Part shown: positions 8,708 to 17,184 of the stretch, in pieces
Numbering within the stretch: position 1 is the first letter of the stretch
Layout: each line of letters opens with the position of its first letter
Assembly (NCBI RefSeq): GCF_009758255.1
Contig: NZ_WSEN01000002.1
Location: forward strand, 186,606 to 250,605
Direction: 5' to 3'
DNA from: Microbacterium sp. MAH-37
Lineage (GTDB): Bacteria > Actinomycetota > Actinomycetes > Actinomycetales > Microbacteriaceae
Length of the DNA: 64,000 nt
Program-made: the position numbers and the translations under genes
The notes under the pieces: generated by a model
The model's database searches: none
What the model was told of the DNA's origin: nothing
The model's input: the letters and a program-made list of their open reading frames with translations, nothing else

Positions 8708-10098
8708 CCGAGCTCACGCTGCGCAGCGACAGCCACGAGCTCGAGCGGATCTTCGCCTGGGCGGTCGCCGGGGCGCGATCGCACGCCGTGCAGGGCGGAC
8801 GGCTGGGCCCGAACGACGTCTCGGAGCGCTCGCCGCGGGGGCAGGGCTCCGTGCTGTACCGTGACGCGTACTGGGCGGGTTACCGGCATCGATCCGGCTT
8901 CTACCTGCGCGACTTCGTGCATCAGGCGGTCGGCGCGCACATGCTCGGCTGGGCGGACCGCAACGCGGCGATGCTCACGGCGTTCCTGCGCTCGGCGGAC
9001 GAACAGCACGACGGCTGGCCCTGGTGGGCGATCAACTTCGATCTGCGTACGCCGTTGGCGATCGACTACCGCAGTGCCTCCGATTTCGTGCGCGAGCTGC
9101 CCGCGGCGTTCGAGCTCGCCGAGATCGTGCACGTGCTGCACCGCTGGACCGGCGACTCTGCGCTGCGTGCGCACAGGGATGCGGCCCGGCGGCTCGTCGA
9201 GGAGTTCGCTGACGCCCATGACAGGTATCCCCGCAACGGCGTCGCCGAGGCATCCGGCCCCGGCATCTTCGATGGCACCGCCAGCTACAACGAGCTGCCG
9301 GGAGTCGTGCTGCACGAGGCCGGAGACGGCTACGCCGCGCAGTACGCCGCCACCCGGCATGTCGGGGCGCTGCTGTCCGGCACGGATGCCGCGCCGCGGC
9401 TCGCGGCACGGGCGGAGCGGATGCGGAAGCACTACGACGCCGTGTGGAGTCGTGATGCCTCCCGTGAGGTGGTGTGCGGCTGGACCACGTCCGGCGAAGC
9501 GGTCACCGAGTGGTCACGCGAATCGACCTGGTTCCCGCTGCTGAAGGGTCTGCTCGTGGGTGAACGGGCGGAGGCCGAGCTCGATCGCGTGGACGCGCTC
9601 TGCCGCGATGCGGCATCCGCTCCGCGCAACGTCGAGGCGCTCACCTACCTGCCCGACCTGTACTTCCGGCACGGCCGGCCCGACACCGCCTGGGACTGGA
9701 TGCGGCGCATCCATGGGCTGCGCGACGAGCCGCACGAGGTGCCGGAGCAGGGTGCGAACGGTACCTATCCCGAGGTGTCGTTCACGTTGCTCAGCCAGAT
9801 CGTGCTCGGCATCCTCGGTATCGAGCCGGACGCCGGAGCGGGCCGGCTCACGGTGCGACCGGGGCTGCCCTCCGGCATCGGCACCGTCGAGCTGCGCGGT
9901 CTGCCGTTCGCCGACGGCACTGTGGCGGTGCGGGTCACGCGTGTGGAGGTGCATGTGTGGAACGGCACAGATCGGGCGCTCCGGGTCGCCGTGGCCGGGG
10001 CACCCGGGTTCCGCGATCCGCACCTGTCCGAGGCGACCGATGACAGCGTGCTCGTCGCCGCAGGCGGCGGCGCGATCCTGCGACGTGCCGGACGCTAG
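8704..10098 (+). CDS. (Alpha/alpha)6-barrel glycosidase-like protein, family unassigned
   Basis: The ATG overlaps the GH36 stop codon as ATGA, so this 464-residue protein is probably made with the alpha-galactosidase. The sequence reads as a six-hairpin glycosidase-like fold: repeated helical pairs with aromatic and acidic residues at their ends (YRDAYWAGYRHRSGFYLRDF at about 56-75, then GWPWWAINFDLRTP, and ESTWFPLLKGLL), followed by a short beta-sandwich C-terminus (RLTVRPGLPSGIGTVELRG) of the kind found in GH78- and GH65-like enzymes. I cannot assign a CAZy family or name the catalytic acids with confidence. It may hydrolyse the product left by the GH36 enzyme. Its stop overlaps the stop of the convergent LacI gene at CTAG. 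Confidence 0.7.
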   Translation: MTELTLRSDSHELERIFAWAVAGARSHAVQGGRLGPNDVSERSPRGQGSVLYRDAYWAGYRHRSGFYLRDFVHQAVGAHMLGWADRNAAMLTAFLRSADEQHDGWPWWAINFDLRTPLAIDYRSASDFVRELPAAFELAEIVHVLHRWTGDSALRAHRDAARRLVEEFADAHDRYPRNGVAEASGPGIFDGTASYNELPGVVLHEAGDGYAAQYAATRHVGALLSGTDAAPRLAARAERMRKHYDAVWSRDASREVVCGWTTSGEAVTEWSRESTWFPLLKGLLVGERAEAELDRVDALCRDAASAPRNVEALTYLPDLYFRHGRPDTAWDWMRRIHGLRDEPHEVPEQGANGTYPEVSFTLLSQIVLGILGIEPDAGAGRLTVRPGLPSGIGTVELRGLPFADGTVAVRVTRVEVHVWNGTDRALRVAVAGAPGFRDPHLSEATDDSVLVAAGGGAILRRAGR

Positions 10099-11147
10099 GA
10101 GGACTGCGCGGGAACCGGTCCGGTGGACTTGCGCAGGCGCAGCTCCGGCTCGAGCAGCACCTCCTCTGTGCGCAGCGGGCGGTTCTGGATCATCGTGACC
10201 AGTGCGCGAGTGCATACCTCGCCGATCGACTCCACCGGCTGCCGCACACTCGTCAGCGGCGGATCGGTGAAGTCCAGCAGATAGGAGTCGTTGTAGCCGA
10301 TCACCGACACGTCCTGTGGCACCGTGAGACCACGTCGTCCGATGGCGCGGTAGGCGCCGAGCGCCATGTCGTCGCTCGACGCGATGATCGCCGTCGCGCC
10401 GAGGCTGAGCAGCTCGTCCGCCGCAGTGCGGCCACCCTCGATCGAGTATTTGCCGCGCACCACGAAGTCCTCGGCGTCGTCCAGGCCGCGGGACTCCATC
10501 GCGGTGAGGAAGCCCTCGACGCGGCGATCCGCCGGGATGTTGCCGGCAGGGCCGGCGACCAGCCCGATCCGGCGGTGTCCGAGGTCGTGCAGGTGGGCCA
10601 CCGAGAGCTCGGCGGCCTGCCAGTCATCGGTGGACACGACCGGGGCATCGGCGTCGGCGAACCCGCCGTTGACGGTGAGGAAGGGCACACCGCGCGACTC
10701 CAGCAGCTGATGCGCGACCGGATCCGAGTTGCGCAGGGTGTTGCTGGAAGACACGAAGATCGCGCCGGCGATGCCCTTGTCGATCATCAGCTCGACGTAG
10801 TCCCGCTCGTACACCGCGCCGGGGAAGACCGGGCAGATCAGGGCGCGCAGACCGTGCGGGCTGAGGTGCTCCTCGATCTCGTTGCACATCTCGGAGAAGA
10901 TGACCCCGCTCAGGCTGGGCACCAGGATCAGGACGATCTCGCCCTTGTTCGTGCGCTCGTAGCCGACCGCGCGCAGGGCGGCTTCCACCTGATCCCTGGT
11001 CTTCTGCGCGACGCCGTACTTGCGGTTGAGCACGCGGCTCACCGTCGCCTCGCTGACCCCTGCGATCGCGGCGATCTCGGACAGCCGCATCGAGCCCGCG
11101 GGCGATCGCGGTCTGCGTGCGCCGATCTCGACCGCCTCGTCCGTCAC
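10095..11147 (-). CDS. LacI family transcriptional regulator
   Basis: The 350-residue protein has a LacI-type helix-turn-helix after a short basic N-terminus (MRLSEIAAIAGVSEATVSRV at residues 20-39, then LNRKYGVAQKTRDQVEAAL) and a periplasmic-binding-protein-like sensor domain ending in SVIGYNDSYLLDFTDPPLTS. Such proteins repress sugar operons until the inducer binds. Position next to the galactoside genes makes it the likely regulator of both divergent operons, acting at the TGCA-N4-TGCA sites. The GTG start follows the aminotransferase stop codon by eight bases with CTGAGG as ribosome binding site, so it may be partly co-transcribed with that gene. An in-frame ATG at 11090 would delete only the N-terminal tail. 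Confidence 0.9.
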   Translation of the reverse strand: MTDEAVEIGARRPRSPAGSMRLSEIAAIAGVSEATVSRVLNRKYGVAQKTRDQVEAALRAVGYERTNKGEIVLILVPSLSGVIFSEMCNEIEEHLSPHGLRALICPVFPGAVYERDYVELMIDKGIAGAIFVSSSNTLRNSDPVAHQLLESRGVPFLTVNGGFADADAPVVSTDDWQAAELSVAHLHDLGHRRIGLVAGPAGNIPADRRVEGFLTAMESRGLDDAEDFVVRGKYSIEGGRTAADELLSLGATAIIASSDDMALGAYRAIGRRGLTVPQDVSVIGYNDSYLLDFTDPPLTSVRQPVESIGEVCTRALVTMIQNRPLRTEEVLLEPELRLRKSTGPVPAQSS

Positions 11148-11155
11148 GTCGGACC

Positions 11156-12358
11156 TCAGGAGGCGAACAGCCGCTGCAGGCGCTGCACACCCTCGAGCAG
11201 GGCGTCGTCACCGAGCGCGTAGGACATGCGGATGTAGCCGGACGGGCCGAAGGCCTCGCCGGGCACGACGGCGACCTCGGCCTGATCCAGGATGAGGTCG
11301 GCGAGCTCGAGCGAGGTGGTCGGGGTGACCCCGCCCCATGTGCGGCCGAGCAGGCCCTGCACGTCGGGGTAGACGTAGAACGCGCCGGTGGGGTTCGGCA
11401 CCACGAGGCCGCCGATCTTCGACAGCTCCGAGACGATCAGACGGCGACGGCGATCGAACGCCTCGCGCATCTGCTCGGCCTCGGTCTGCGGGCCGTTCAG
11501 CGCGGCGATCGCCGCCTTCTGCGCGATGTTGTTCACATTGCTGGTCAGGTGCGACTGCAGGTTGGCCGCGACCTTGATCGCGTCGGCGGGGCCGACCATC
11601 CAGCCCACGCGCCAACCGGTCATCGCGTAGGTCTTGGCGACGCCGTTGACGAGGATGGTCTGGCCGGCGGCCTCGGGGACGACTTCGACGACAGAGGTGG
11701 CCTTCACCCCGTCGTAGGTGAGGTTCTGGTAGATCTCATCCGAGATGATCCAGATGCCGTGCTCCACGGCCCACTCGCCGATGGCCTTCGTCTCCTCCGG
11801 GGAGTAAACCGAACCGGTCGGGTTCGAGGGCGAGACGAACAGCAGCACCGTGGTGCGCGGCGTGCGGGCGGCCTCGAGCTGCTCGACGGTGACCTTGTAG
11901 TCCTGGTCGGCGCCGGCGAACACCTCGACCGGCACGCCGTCGGCGAGGCGAACCGCCTCGGGGTACGTGGTCCAGTAGGGGGCGGGGAGGAGCACCTCGT
12001 CGCCAGGGTTCACCACGGCCTGGAACGCCTGATAGACGGACTGCTTGCCGCCGTTGGTCACGATCACCTGGCTGGGCGAGACCTCGAGGCCCGAGTCGCG
12101 CAGCGTCTTGGCGGCGATCGCCTCGCGCAGCGCCGGAAGGCCGGCAGCGGGGGTGTACCGGAAGTTCGCCGGGTCGGTGAGAGCCTCCGCGGCGGCATCC
12201 ACGATGAATTGCGGCGTCGCGAAGTCGGGCTCGCCGGCGGCATAGGAGATGACGGGCTTACCCTCGGCCTTGAGAGCCTTGGCCTTGGCGTCCACCTTCA
12301 GCGTGGCGGACTCGGCGATGGCGGAGAGCTTGCGGGAGAGAGGCGCGCGTTCGGTCAC
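11156..12358 (-). CDS. Pyridoxal phosphate-dependent aminotransferase, aspartate aminotransferase type
   Basis: This 400-residue cytoplasmic enzyme is a class I (fold type I) aminotransferase. Landmarks are [11 protein letters not shown] (about 39-49), [28 protein letters not shown] (Asn-Pro-Thr-Gly for substrate carboxylate), the PLP lysine Lys242 in [17 protein letters not shown], and the C-terminal arginine in YIRMSYAL. The combination fits the aspartate/alanine aminotransferase group (AspC/AspB type) that moves amino groups between aspartate or aromatic amino acids and 2-oxoglutarate. The partner substrate is not certain. The gene precedes the LacI gene on the same strand and follows alanine dehydrogenase after a large inverted repeat. 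Confidence 0.9.
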   Translation of the reverse strand: MTERAPLSRKLSAIAESATLKVDAKAKALKAEGKPVISYAAGEPDFATPQFIVDAAAEALTDPANFRYTPAAGLPALREAIAAKTLRDSGLEVSPSQVIVTNGGKQSVYQAFQAVVNPGDEVLLPAPYWTTYPEAVRLADGVPVEVFAGADQDYKVTVEQLEAARTPRTTVLLFVSPSNPTGSVYSPEETKAIGEWAVEHGIWIISDEIYQNLTYDGVKATSVVEVVPEAAGQTILVNGVAKTYAMTGWRVGWMVGPADAIKVAANLQSHLTSNVNNIAQKAAIAALNGPQTEAEQMREAFDRRRRLIVSELSKIGGLVVPNPTGAFYVYPDVQGLLGRTWGGVTPTTSLELADLILDQAEVAVVPGEAFGPSGYIRMSYALGDDALLEGVQRLQRLFAS

Positions 12359-12396
12359 GATCTCGATCGTACTCGGGCGGATGCCCCGGTGCAGCC

Positions 12397-12438
12397 GATG
12401 AGGGGCGTCAAGAACAGTGATTCTTGACTCCCCTCATC
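12397..12438. repeat. Inverted repeat between ald and the aminotransferase gene
   Basis: An 18-base arm (GATGAGGGGCGTCAAGAA, 12397-12414) pairs with 12421-12438 around a six-base loop, with one mismatch (C against T). On the minus strand it follows the ald stop by seven bases and precedes the aminotransferase start by about 40. It lacks a T-run. It could act as an ald terminator, an mRNA stabiliser, or a protein site for the aminotransferase promoter. Confidence 0.75.
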
Positions 12439-12445
12439 AAAGCGG

Positions 12446-13534
12446 TCAGGCGGCGAGTCCGTGCGCCTCGGCGACGGCCGGCAGCGTGATGCGTCCTCCG
12501 CTCACGTTCAGGCCCTTGGCCAGCGCCGCGTCGTCCGCGGCAGCCCGCTCCCAGCCCTTGCCGGCGATCGCCGAGACGTAGGGGAGGGTCGCGTTGGTGA
12601 GGGCGCGCGTGGCGGTCTCGGGCACGGCTCCGGGCATGTTCGCGACGCAGTAGTAGATCGAGTCGTGCACGGCGAACGTCGGGTCGTCGTGCGTCGTGGG
12701 GCGCGAGCCCTCGAAGCATCCGCCCTGGTCGATCGCGATGTCCACCAGCACGGAGCCGGGCTTCATGTTCGCGACCATCTCGTCCGTGACGAGCTTCGGG
12801 GCGGCAGCGCCGGGGATGAGCACCGATCCGATCACGAGATCGGCCGTCCTGAGTTCCTCGGCGATGTCGTAGCGGTTCGACGCGCGGGTCTCCAGACCGG
12901 GATAGAGGTGCTCGAGCTCACGCAGTCGCGGCAGCGAGATGTCGATCACTGTGACCTGCGAGCCGAGACCGAGCGCGTTCGCCGCAGCGTGCTCGCCGGC
13001 GACGCCCCCGCCGATGACGACGGTCTTCGCGCGCCGGGTGCCGGGGATGCCGCCGAGCAGCGTGCCGCGCCCGCCGTTGGAACGCATCAGCGAGTAGGAG
13101 CCGACGGTCACCGAGAGGCGCCCGGCGATCTCGCTCATCGGCACCAGCAGCGGCAGGCTGCGGTCGGGCAGCTGGACGGTCTCGTAGGCGACGGCGGTGG
13201 TGCCTGCGGCGACGAGTGCCTCGGTGAGCGGGCGGTCGGCGGCCAGGTGCAGGTAGGTGAACAGCGTGAGGTCGGGGCGCAGGAAGCCGTACTCCTGCGC
13301 GACGGGCTCCTTCACCTTGAGCAGCAGCTCGGCCTCGCCCCAGGCTTCCTCAGCTGAGGGGACGATCTCGGCGCCTGCGGCGCGGTACGCGTCGTCGTCG
13401 ATGCGCGAGCCGCGCCCGGCTCCGGACTGCACGAACACACGGTGTCCCTCGCGCACCAGCCGGTCTGCCCCGGCGGGGGTGAGGGCGACGCGGTTCTCGT
13501 TGTTCTTGACCTCGGTCGGGACGCCGATCTTCAT
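12446..13534 (-). CDS. ald: Alanine dehydrogenase
   Basis: This 362-residue enzyme interconverts L-alanine with pyruvate and ammonia using NAD+. It shows the opening MKIGVPTEVKNNENRVALTP with the substrate-binding arginine, KVKEP (Lys at about 74), TYLHLAAD with the catalytic histidine, MSEIAGRLSVTVGSY, the Rossmann motif VVIGGGVAGEHAA (about 168-180) and the closing QGGCFEGSRPTTHDDP segment. The length is that of the family. A frame continues 18 residues upstream to another ATG, but MKIGVPTE is the conserved start and AGGAG lies seven bases before it. It allows growth on alanine or redox balancing under low oxygen in actinobacteria. No Lrp/AldR-type regulator is adjacent. Confidence 0.96.
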   Translation of the reverse strand: MKIGVPTEVKNNENRVALTPAGADRLVREGHRVFVQSGAGRGSRIDDDAYRAAGAEIVPSAEEAWGEAELLLKVKEPVAQEYGFLRPDLTLFTYLHLAADRPLTEALVAAGTTAVAYETVQLPDRSLPLLVPMSEIAGRLSVTVGSYSLMRSNGGRGTLLGGIPGTRRAKTVVIGGGVAGEHAAANALGLGSQVTVIDISLPRLRELEHLYPGLETRASNRYDIAEELRTADLVIGSVLIPGAAAPKLVTDEMVANMKPGSVLVDIAIDQGGCFEGSRPTTHDDPTFAVHDSIYYCVANMPGAVPETATRALTNATLPYVSAIAGKGWERAAADDAALAKGLNVSGGRITLPAVAEAHGLAA

Positions 13535-13673
13535 TGATTCTCCTGGGATGCGGGAACAGCAGAGCGTAGAGAAGAATCGCAGAAACATCGATGCCCTGAA
13601 CCGGATTTCGCAGAATCCTCGCGAACTGACGCAACTGAGAAAGAATCAGCACCTGATGCGGCATCTGAGGCGG

Positions 13674-15131
13674 TCAGCGCGGGCGGATCAGCGCGGTCAG
13701 CCGCGCGACGGCCTCCTCGACGAGGGCGTCGTCGAGGTCGCCGTAGCCGAGCACCAGCGCCTCGGGCGCCGGCGACGCGATGAGGTAGCGGGACAGGGCG
13801 GTCAGCGCGAGATCGTCGGGCGCGGCCGCGACCAGATCGGCGGCGACGACGCCGGGCGGCAGTTCGAGCACCAGGTGCATGCCGGCGGCGATGCCGGACA
13901 CGGGCAGGTCGGGCATCCGCTCTGCGAGGGCGGCGAGCAGGCGCTCCCGGCGCCGTCGGAAGCGGACCCGTGCGCTGCGCAGGTGCCGTTCGAGGTCGCC
14001 GTTGGCGATGAACCGGGCGAGCGCGACCTGGTCGATCGTCGACGGAGCGGGCGGAGCATCCGCGAGCGGGAGCCAGGTCGGCAGCACCGCCCAGCCGACG
14101 CCGAGTGCCGGCGTGACCGACTTCGAGAGTGAGCCGATCAGCGCGACCCGGTCCGGCGCGAGGCGCTGCAGCGCCGCGATCGGCCGACGGTCGTAGCGGA
14201 ACTCGGCGTCGTAGTCGTCCTCGATGAGCAGACCGTCGACCTCGCGCGCCCAGGCGACCAATCGCTCGCGGCGGGAGGGATGCAGCGCCACGCCGAGCGG
14301 GAACTGATGCGCGGGCGTCAGCAGCGCGGCTCGAGCCCCGGTGCGGGTGGCCTCATCGGCCAGGCGCACCGCGTCGATGCCTTCGGCGTCCACCGGAACG
14401 GGCACCGGCTCCAGGCCGTGCCGCCGAGCGACCTCGCGCAGCCGCGGCCAGCTGGGGTCCTCTACGAGCACGTGCGTGTGCCCTCGCTCGCGCAGCGCGG
14501 ACGCGATCAGCGCCATGCCGTCGGTCGCGCCGTGCGTGATCACGATGCGGGCGGCCTCGACATCGACCAGCCGTGAGCGGCCGAGATACCCGGCGACCGC
14601 GGCGGTGGCGAGCGGGTGCCCGAGAGGGAAGGCGCTCGCGAGGTCGCGGTCCGGCAGCGCTGCGAGGCCCTCGCGCAGCGCCGCGGCCCAGCGCGAGCGC
14701 GGCACGGCGCGCAGATCCGGGATGCCGGGACGCAGGTCGAACCGCGGATGCCGCGGAGGAGCGGCCGGTGAAAGCGCAACGCCCGCGGCGGGGTCGCGCG
14801 CGACATCCCTCGGGGCCGGTCGCGCAGCATCCGCCCATCCGGCCGAGACGCGCGTGGCCGACCCCGTCCTGGCATCGAGCACGCCCTCGGCGACCAGACG
14901 TCCGTACGTCTCGGTGACCACCCAGCGCGAGACTCCGAGCGCATCGGCGAGCACCCGGCTGGGCGGTAGAGCGGCGCCGGCCGGCAGCCGGCCGTCGGCG
15001 ATCGCGTCGCGCAGCGCATGCTCGAGCCGATCCCGCAATGCCGGCAGGCGGCCGGGACGGCCGGCATCCGCGGTGGAGGGCGCGAGTTCGAGCAGCGTCT
15101 CCCACGCGATAATTGGTCTGGTGTTCTGCAT
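13674..15131 (-). CDS. MocR/PdxR family transcriptional regulator with aminotransferase domain
   Basis: The 485-residue protein fuses a GntR-type winged helix (about 27-95; LPPSRVLADALGVSRWVVTE) to a fold type I aminotransferase domain (about 128-480). The PLP lysine is Lys337 in GSLSKSVTPALGVGW, and the preceding LLIEDDYDAEFRYDRRP is the MocR signature. These proteins use PLP or its adducts as effector and often control vitamin B6 synthesis, GABA use or amino acid metabolism. The gene diverges from the aldo/keto reductase at 15200 across 68 bp, and a pair of direct repeats typical of MocR operators spans its start. Regulation of the neighbour is likely; the effector is unknown. Confidence 0.92.
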   Translation of the reverse strand: MQNTRPIIAWETLLELAPSTADAGRPGRLPALRDRLEHALRDAIADGRLPAGAALPPSRVLADALGVSRWVVTETYGRLVAEGVLDARTGSATRVSAGWADAARPAPRDVARDPAAGVALSPAAPPRHPRFDLRPGIPDLRAVPRSRWAAALREGLAALPDRDLASAFPLGHPLATAAVAGYLGRSRLVDVEAARIVITHGATDGMALIASALRERGHTHVLVEDPSWPRLREVARRHGLEPVPVPVDAEGIDAVRLADEATRTGARAALLTPAHQFPLGVALHPSRRERLVAWAREVDGLLIEDDYDAEFRYDRRPIAALQRLAPDRVALIGSLSKSVTPALGVGWAVLPTWLPLADAPPAPSTIDQVALARFIANGDLERHLRSARVRFRRRRERLLAALAERMPDLPVSGIAAGMHLVLELPPGVVAADLVAAAPDDLALTALSRYLIASPAPEALVLGYGDLDDALVEEAVARLTALIRPR

Positions 15132-15143
15132 TCTGATTGGAGT
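15112..15143. promoter_or_regulatory. Direct-repeat operator for the MocR regulator
   Basis: ATTGGTCT (15112-15119) and ATTGGAGT (15136-15143) are direct repeats 24 bp apart, start to start. MocR dimers are known to bind directly repeated half-sites. The left copy lies in the first codons of the regulator gene, which suggests autorepression as well as control of the divergent reductase. Confidence 0.5.
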
Positions 15144-15166
15144 GTATGCCCGAGCCGATCTCTTCC

Positions 15167-15172
15167 TAGCGT
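15167..15172 (+). promoter_or_regulatory. -10 element of the aldo/keto reductase promoter
   Basis: TAGCGT fits TANNNT and would start a leader of about 20 bases that includes the GAAAGGGA ribosome binding site of the gene at 15200. Confidence 0.45.
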
Positions 15173-15199
15173 GGAGCTCACCGACGAAAGGGAATCGAC

Positions 15200-16189
15200 A
15201 TGCAGTACCGCACCATCTCCGACGGACGCACCTCGTTCGACGTCTCCACCCTCTGCCTGGGAGCGATGAACTTCGGCACCCGCGTCGACGAGCAGACCTC
15301 CCGCGCCATCCTTGACGGCTTCGTCGAGGCCGGCGGCACCTTCATCGACACCGCGAACAACTACGCCGTCTGGTCCGGCGGCACCGGCCGCGACAGCGAG
15401 GACCTGCTCGGCCGCTGGCTGAAGGACCGCGGCAACCGCGACGGCCTGCGGATCGCCACCAAACTGGGCGCCGCGCCGCGCGACCCCGGCATCCCGCTCA
15501 CCGAGGACAACTTCGAGGGGCTGTCCGCCGAGATCATCGCCCGGCAGGCGCCGGAGAGCGCCCGCCACCTCGGGATCGATCACATCGACGTCCTCTACGG
15601 GCACGTCGACGACCGTGCCACCGACCCCGCCGAGACCGTCTCGGCCTTCGGCGAGCTGCAGCGCAGCGGCCTGGTCGGCATCACCGGCATCTCGAACATC
15701 GCCACCTGGCGCCTGGTCGAGGCGCGGCAGGAGGCGCAGCGCCAGGGCGTCGCGCCCTACGGGCTGGTGCAGCAGCAGTACAGCTACCTTCACCCCGCGC
15801 CCAAGTACGGGCGCAACAACTTCGTCACGCCCGGAATGCTCGACTACGCCGCATCCACCGGCACCGCCGAGCGCCCGCCGCTGGCGATCACGGTGTACTC
15901 GCCGCTGCACCAGGGCGCGATCTCGCGGCTGAACCAGCCGATGTGGGGCGGCGTCGACCACCCGACCAGCCACGCCCGCCGCGCCCTGCTGCACGAGGTG
16001 GCGGCCGACATCGGCCGCACGCCCAACCAGGTCGCGCTGGCCTGGCTGCTCGGCGGCGAGGTGCCGGTGATTCCCGTCGTCGGCGTTTCGAGCGTCGCTC
16101 AGCTGGACGAGGTGTTGGGAGCGGCCGACCTGGTGCTCGACGACGACGTGCGCGCACAGTTGGACGCGGAGCCCGTCGACCCGCGCTGA
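15200..16189 (+). CDS. Aldo/keto reductase
   Basis: The 329-residue product is a (beta/alpha)8 NADPH-dependent oxidoreductase. LCLGAMNFGTRVD (about 19-31) is the first barrel strand and cofactor loop, FIDTANNYAVW (about 51-61) carries the catalytic Asp and Tyr, and Lys in IATKLGAAP completes the tetrad. The fourth position, normally histidine, lies in VLYGHVDDR (His about 136). The C-terminal cofactor loop PVVGVSSVAQLDEVLGA is standard. The subgroup resembles YdhF/YajO-like and L-glyceraldehyde-3-phosphate reductase-like enzymes; the natural substrate is unknown. The MocR regulator is transcribed divergently and probably controls it. Confidence 0.92.
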   Translation: MQYRTISDGRTSFDVSTLCLGAMNFGTRVDEQTSRAILDGFVEAGGTFIDTANNYAVWSGGTGRDSEDLLGRWLKDRGNRDGLRIATKLGAAPRDPGIPLTEDNFEGLSAEIIARQAPESARHLGIDHIDVLYGHVDDRATDPAETVSAFGELQRSGLVGITGISNIATWRLVEARQEAQRQGVAPYGLVQQQYSYLHPAPKYGRNNFVTPGMLDYAASTGTAERPPLAITVYSPLHQGAISRLNQPMWGGVDHPTSHARRALLHEVAADIGRTPNQVALAWLLGGEVPVIPVVGVSSVAQLDEVLGAADLVLDDDVRAQLDAEPVDPR

Positions 16190-16190
16190 T

Positions 16191-16224
16191 CGGATGCCGG
16201 ATGCCCCGCGGCATCCGGCATCCG
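16191..16224. terminator. Bidirectional terminator hairpin
   Basis: A perfect 15-bp stem (CGGATGCCGGATGCC, 16191-16205) closes a CCGC loop between the convergent aldo/keto reductase and yccF genes. The arm is two tandem copies of the GGATGCC word that is frequent in this genome. Confidence 0.8.
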
Positions 16225-16228
16225 TCCG

Positions 16229-16621
16229 TCATCGGGCGAACGCGCCGTCGCGAGTCGAGACGATCTCCTTGCCGAGCGGCATGAGGGAGATGGGCACGAG
16301 CTTGAAGTCGGCGATCGCCATCGGGATTCCGATGATCGTGATGCACAGGGCGATGCCCGAGATGATGTGTCCGAGCGCCAGCCACCAACCCGCGAGGATC
16401 ACCCAGATCACGTTGCCGAGGAACGAGCCCACCCCGGCGGTGGGCTTCGCGACGATGGTGCGGCCGAACGGCCAGATCACATAGCCCGCGGTGCGGAACG
16501 AGGCGATCGCCCACGGGATCGTGATGATCGGGATGCACAGCAGGACACCCGCGAGCACGTAGCCGAGGAACAGGCCGAAGCCGGCGAAGATCAGCCAGAT
16601 GATGTTCAGCAGGGTGCGCAT
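16229..16621 (-). CDS. YccF domain inner-membrane protein
   Basis: The 130-residue protein consists of two tandem YccF (DUF307) domains. Each has a pair of hydrophobic segments separated by a turn: LLNIIWLIFAGFGLFLGYV and LLCIPIITIPWAIASFR in the first half, VIWVILAGWWLALGHIISG and LCITIIGIPMAIADFK in the second. The motif GVLLCIPIITIPWAIA recurs as ALCITIIGIPMAIA. The function of the family is unknown. The ATG at 16619-16621 is chosen because the conserved NIIWLI segment begins four residues later; an upstream reading overlaps the rraA gene. It lies 28 bases after rraA on the same strand and may share its transcript. Confidence 0.9.
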   Translation of the reverse strand: MRTLLNIIWLIFAGFGLFLGYVLAGVLLCIPIITIPWAIASFRTAGYVIWPFGRTIVAKPTAGVGSFLGNVIWVILAGWWLALGHIISGIALCITIIGIPMAIADFKLVPISLMPLGKEIVSTRDGAFAR

Positions 16622-16649
16622 GAATCCATTGTGGATCAGCCAGGCTGTG

Positions 16650-17114
16650 TCAGCGCTCGACGAGGACGCCGTCGTCGTCGGCGTACAGCCGGGCACCGGG
16701 ACGGAACACGACGTCGCCGAAGGACAGGACGACGTCCACCTCGCCAGTGCCCTCCTTGCGGCTCTTGCGAGGGTTCGTGCCGAGGGCCTTCACGCCGAGC
16801 GGCATCCGCGCGAGAGCTGCGCTGTCGCGCACGCAGCCGTTGATGATCACGCCCGCCCAGCCGTTGTCGATCGCGAGCTGCGCGATCATGTCGCCCATCA
16901 GCGCTGTGACCAGGGAGCCTGCGCCGTCGACGACGAGCACCGCGCCGTCGCCGGGGGAGGAGAGGATGCTCTTCAGCAGCGCGTTGTCCTGGAAACAGCG
17001 CACCGTGCGGATCGGTCCCTCGAAGCCGGTCACGCCGCCGAAGGAGCGCAGCTGCAGCGGGAGGGACTGCAGGGCGTCGCCGTGCTCGTCGTAGAGGTCT
17101 GCGGTGGAGGTCAT
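16650..17114 (-). CDS. rraA: RraA family protein (4-carboxy-4-hydroxy-2-oxoadipate/HMG aldolase or RNase activity regulator fold)
   Basis: This 154-residue protein has the swivelling beta/beta/alpha fold of RraA. The opening [14 protein letters not shown], the loop [20 protein letters not shown] followed by CVRDSAAL (about residues 71-101), and [17 protein letters not shown] match the family, including the Gly-Asp and Arg-Asp residues used as the metal site in HMG/CHA aldolases. E. coli RraA instead inhibits RNase E. Sequence alone does not separate the two roles, and no aromatic-catabolism genes are nearby. It follows the aceA terminator and probably has its own promoter. Confidence 0.9.
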   Translation of the reverse strand: MTSTADLYDEHGDALQSLPLQLRSFGGVTGFEGPIRTVRCFQDNALLKSILSSPGDGAVLVVDGAGSLVTALMGDMIAQLAIDNGWAGVIINGCVRDSAALARMPLGVKALGTNPRKSRKEGTGEVDVVLSFGDVVFRPGARLYADDDGVLVER

Positions 17115-17138
17115 GGGGATTTCCTAACAGGTCTCGCA

Positions 17139-17176
17139 GAGGAGGGGCCGGATGCCGCGGCATCCGACCCCTCCTC
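17139..17176 (-). terminator. aceA terminator hairpin
   Basis: GAGGAGGGG (17139-17147) pairs with CCCCTCCTC (17168-17176); inside, CGGATGCC pairs with GGCATCCG after one mismatch. It follows the aceA stop codon by eight bases. Confidence 0.78.
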
Positions 17177-17184
17177 ATACTGCG

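Noticed and set aside
13535..13588. Upstream ATG adding 18 residues to alanine dehydrogenase
   Set aside because: The conserved start MKIGVPTE has AGGAG at good spacing, and the added residues resemble no family member.
16650..17114. Assignment as an RNase E inhibitor
   Set aside because: The metal-site residues fit the aldolase branch of the RraA fold equally well, so a specific role was not claimed.
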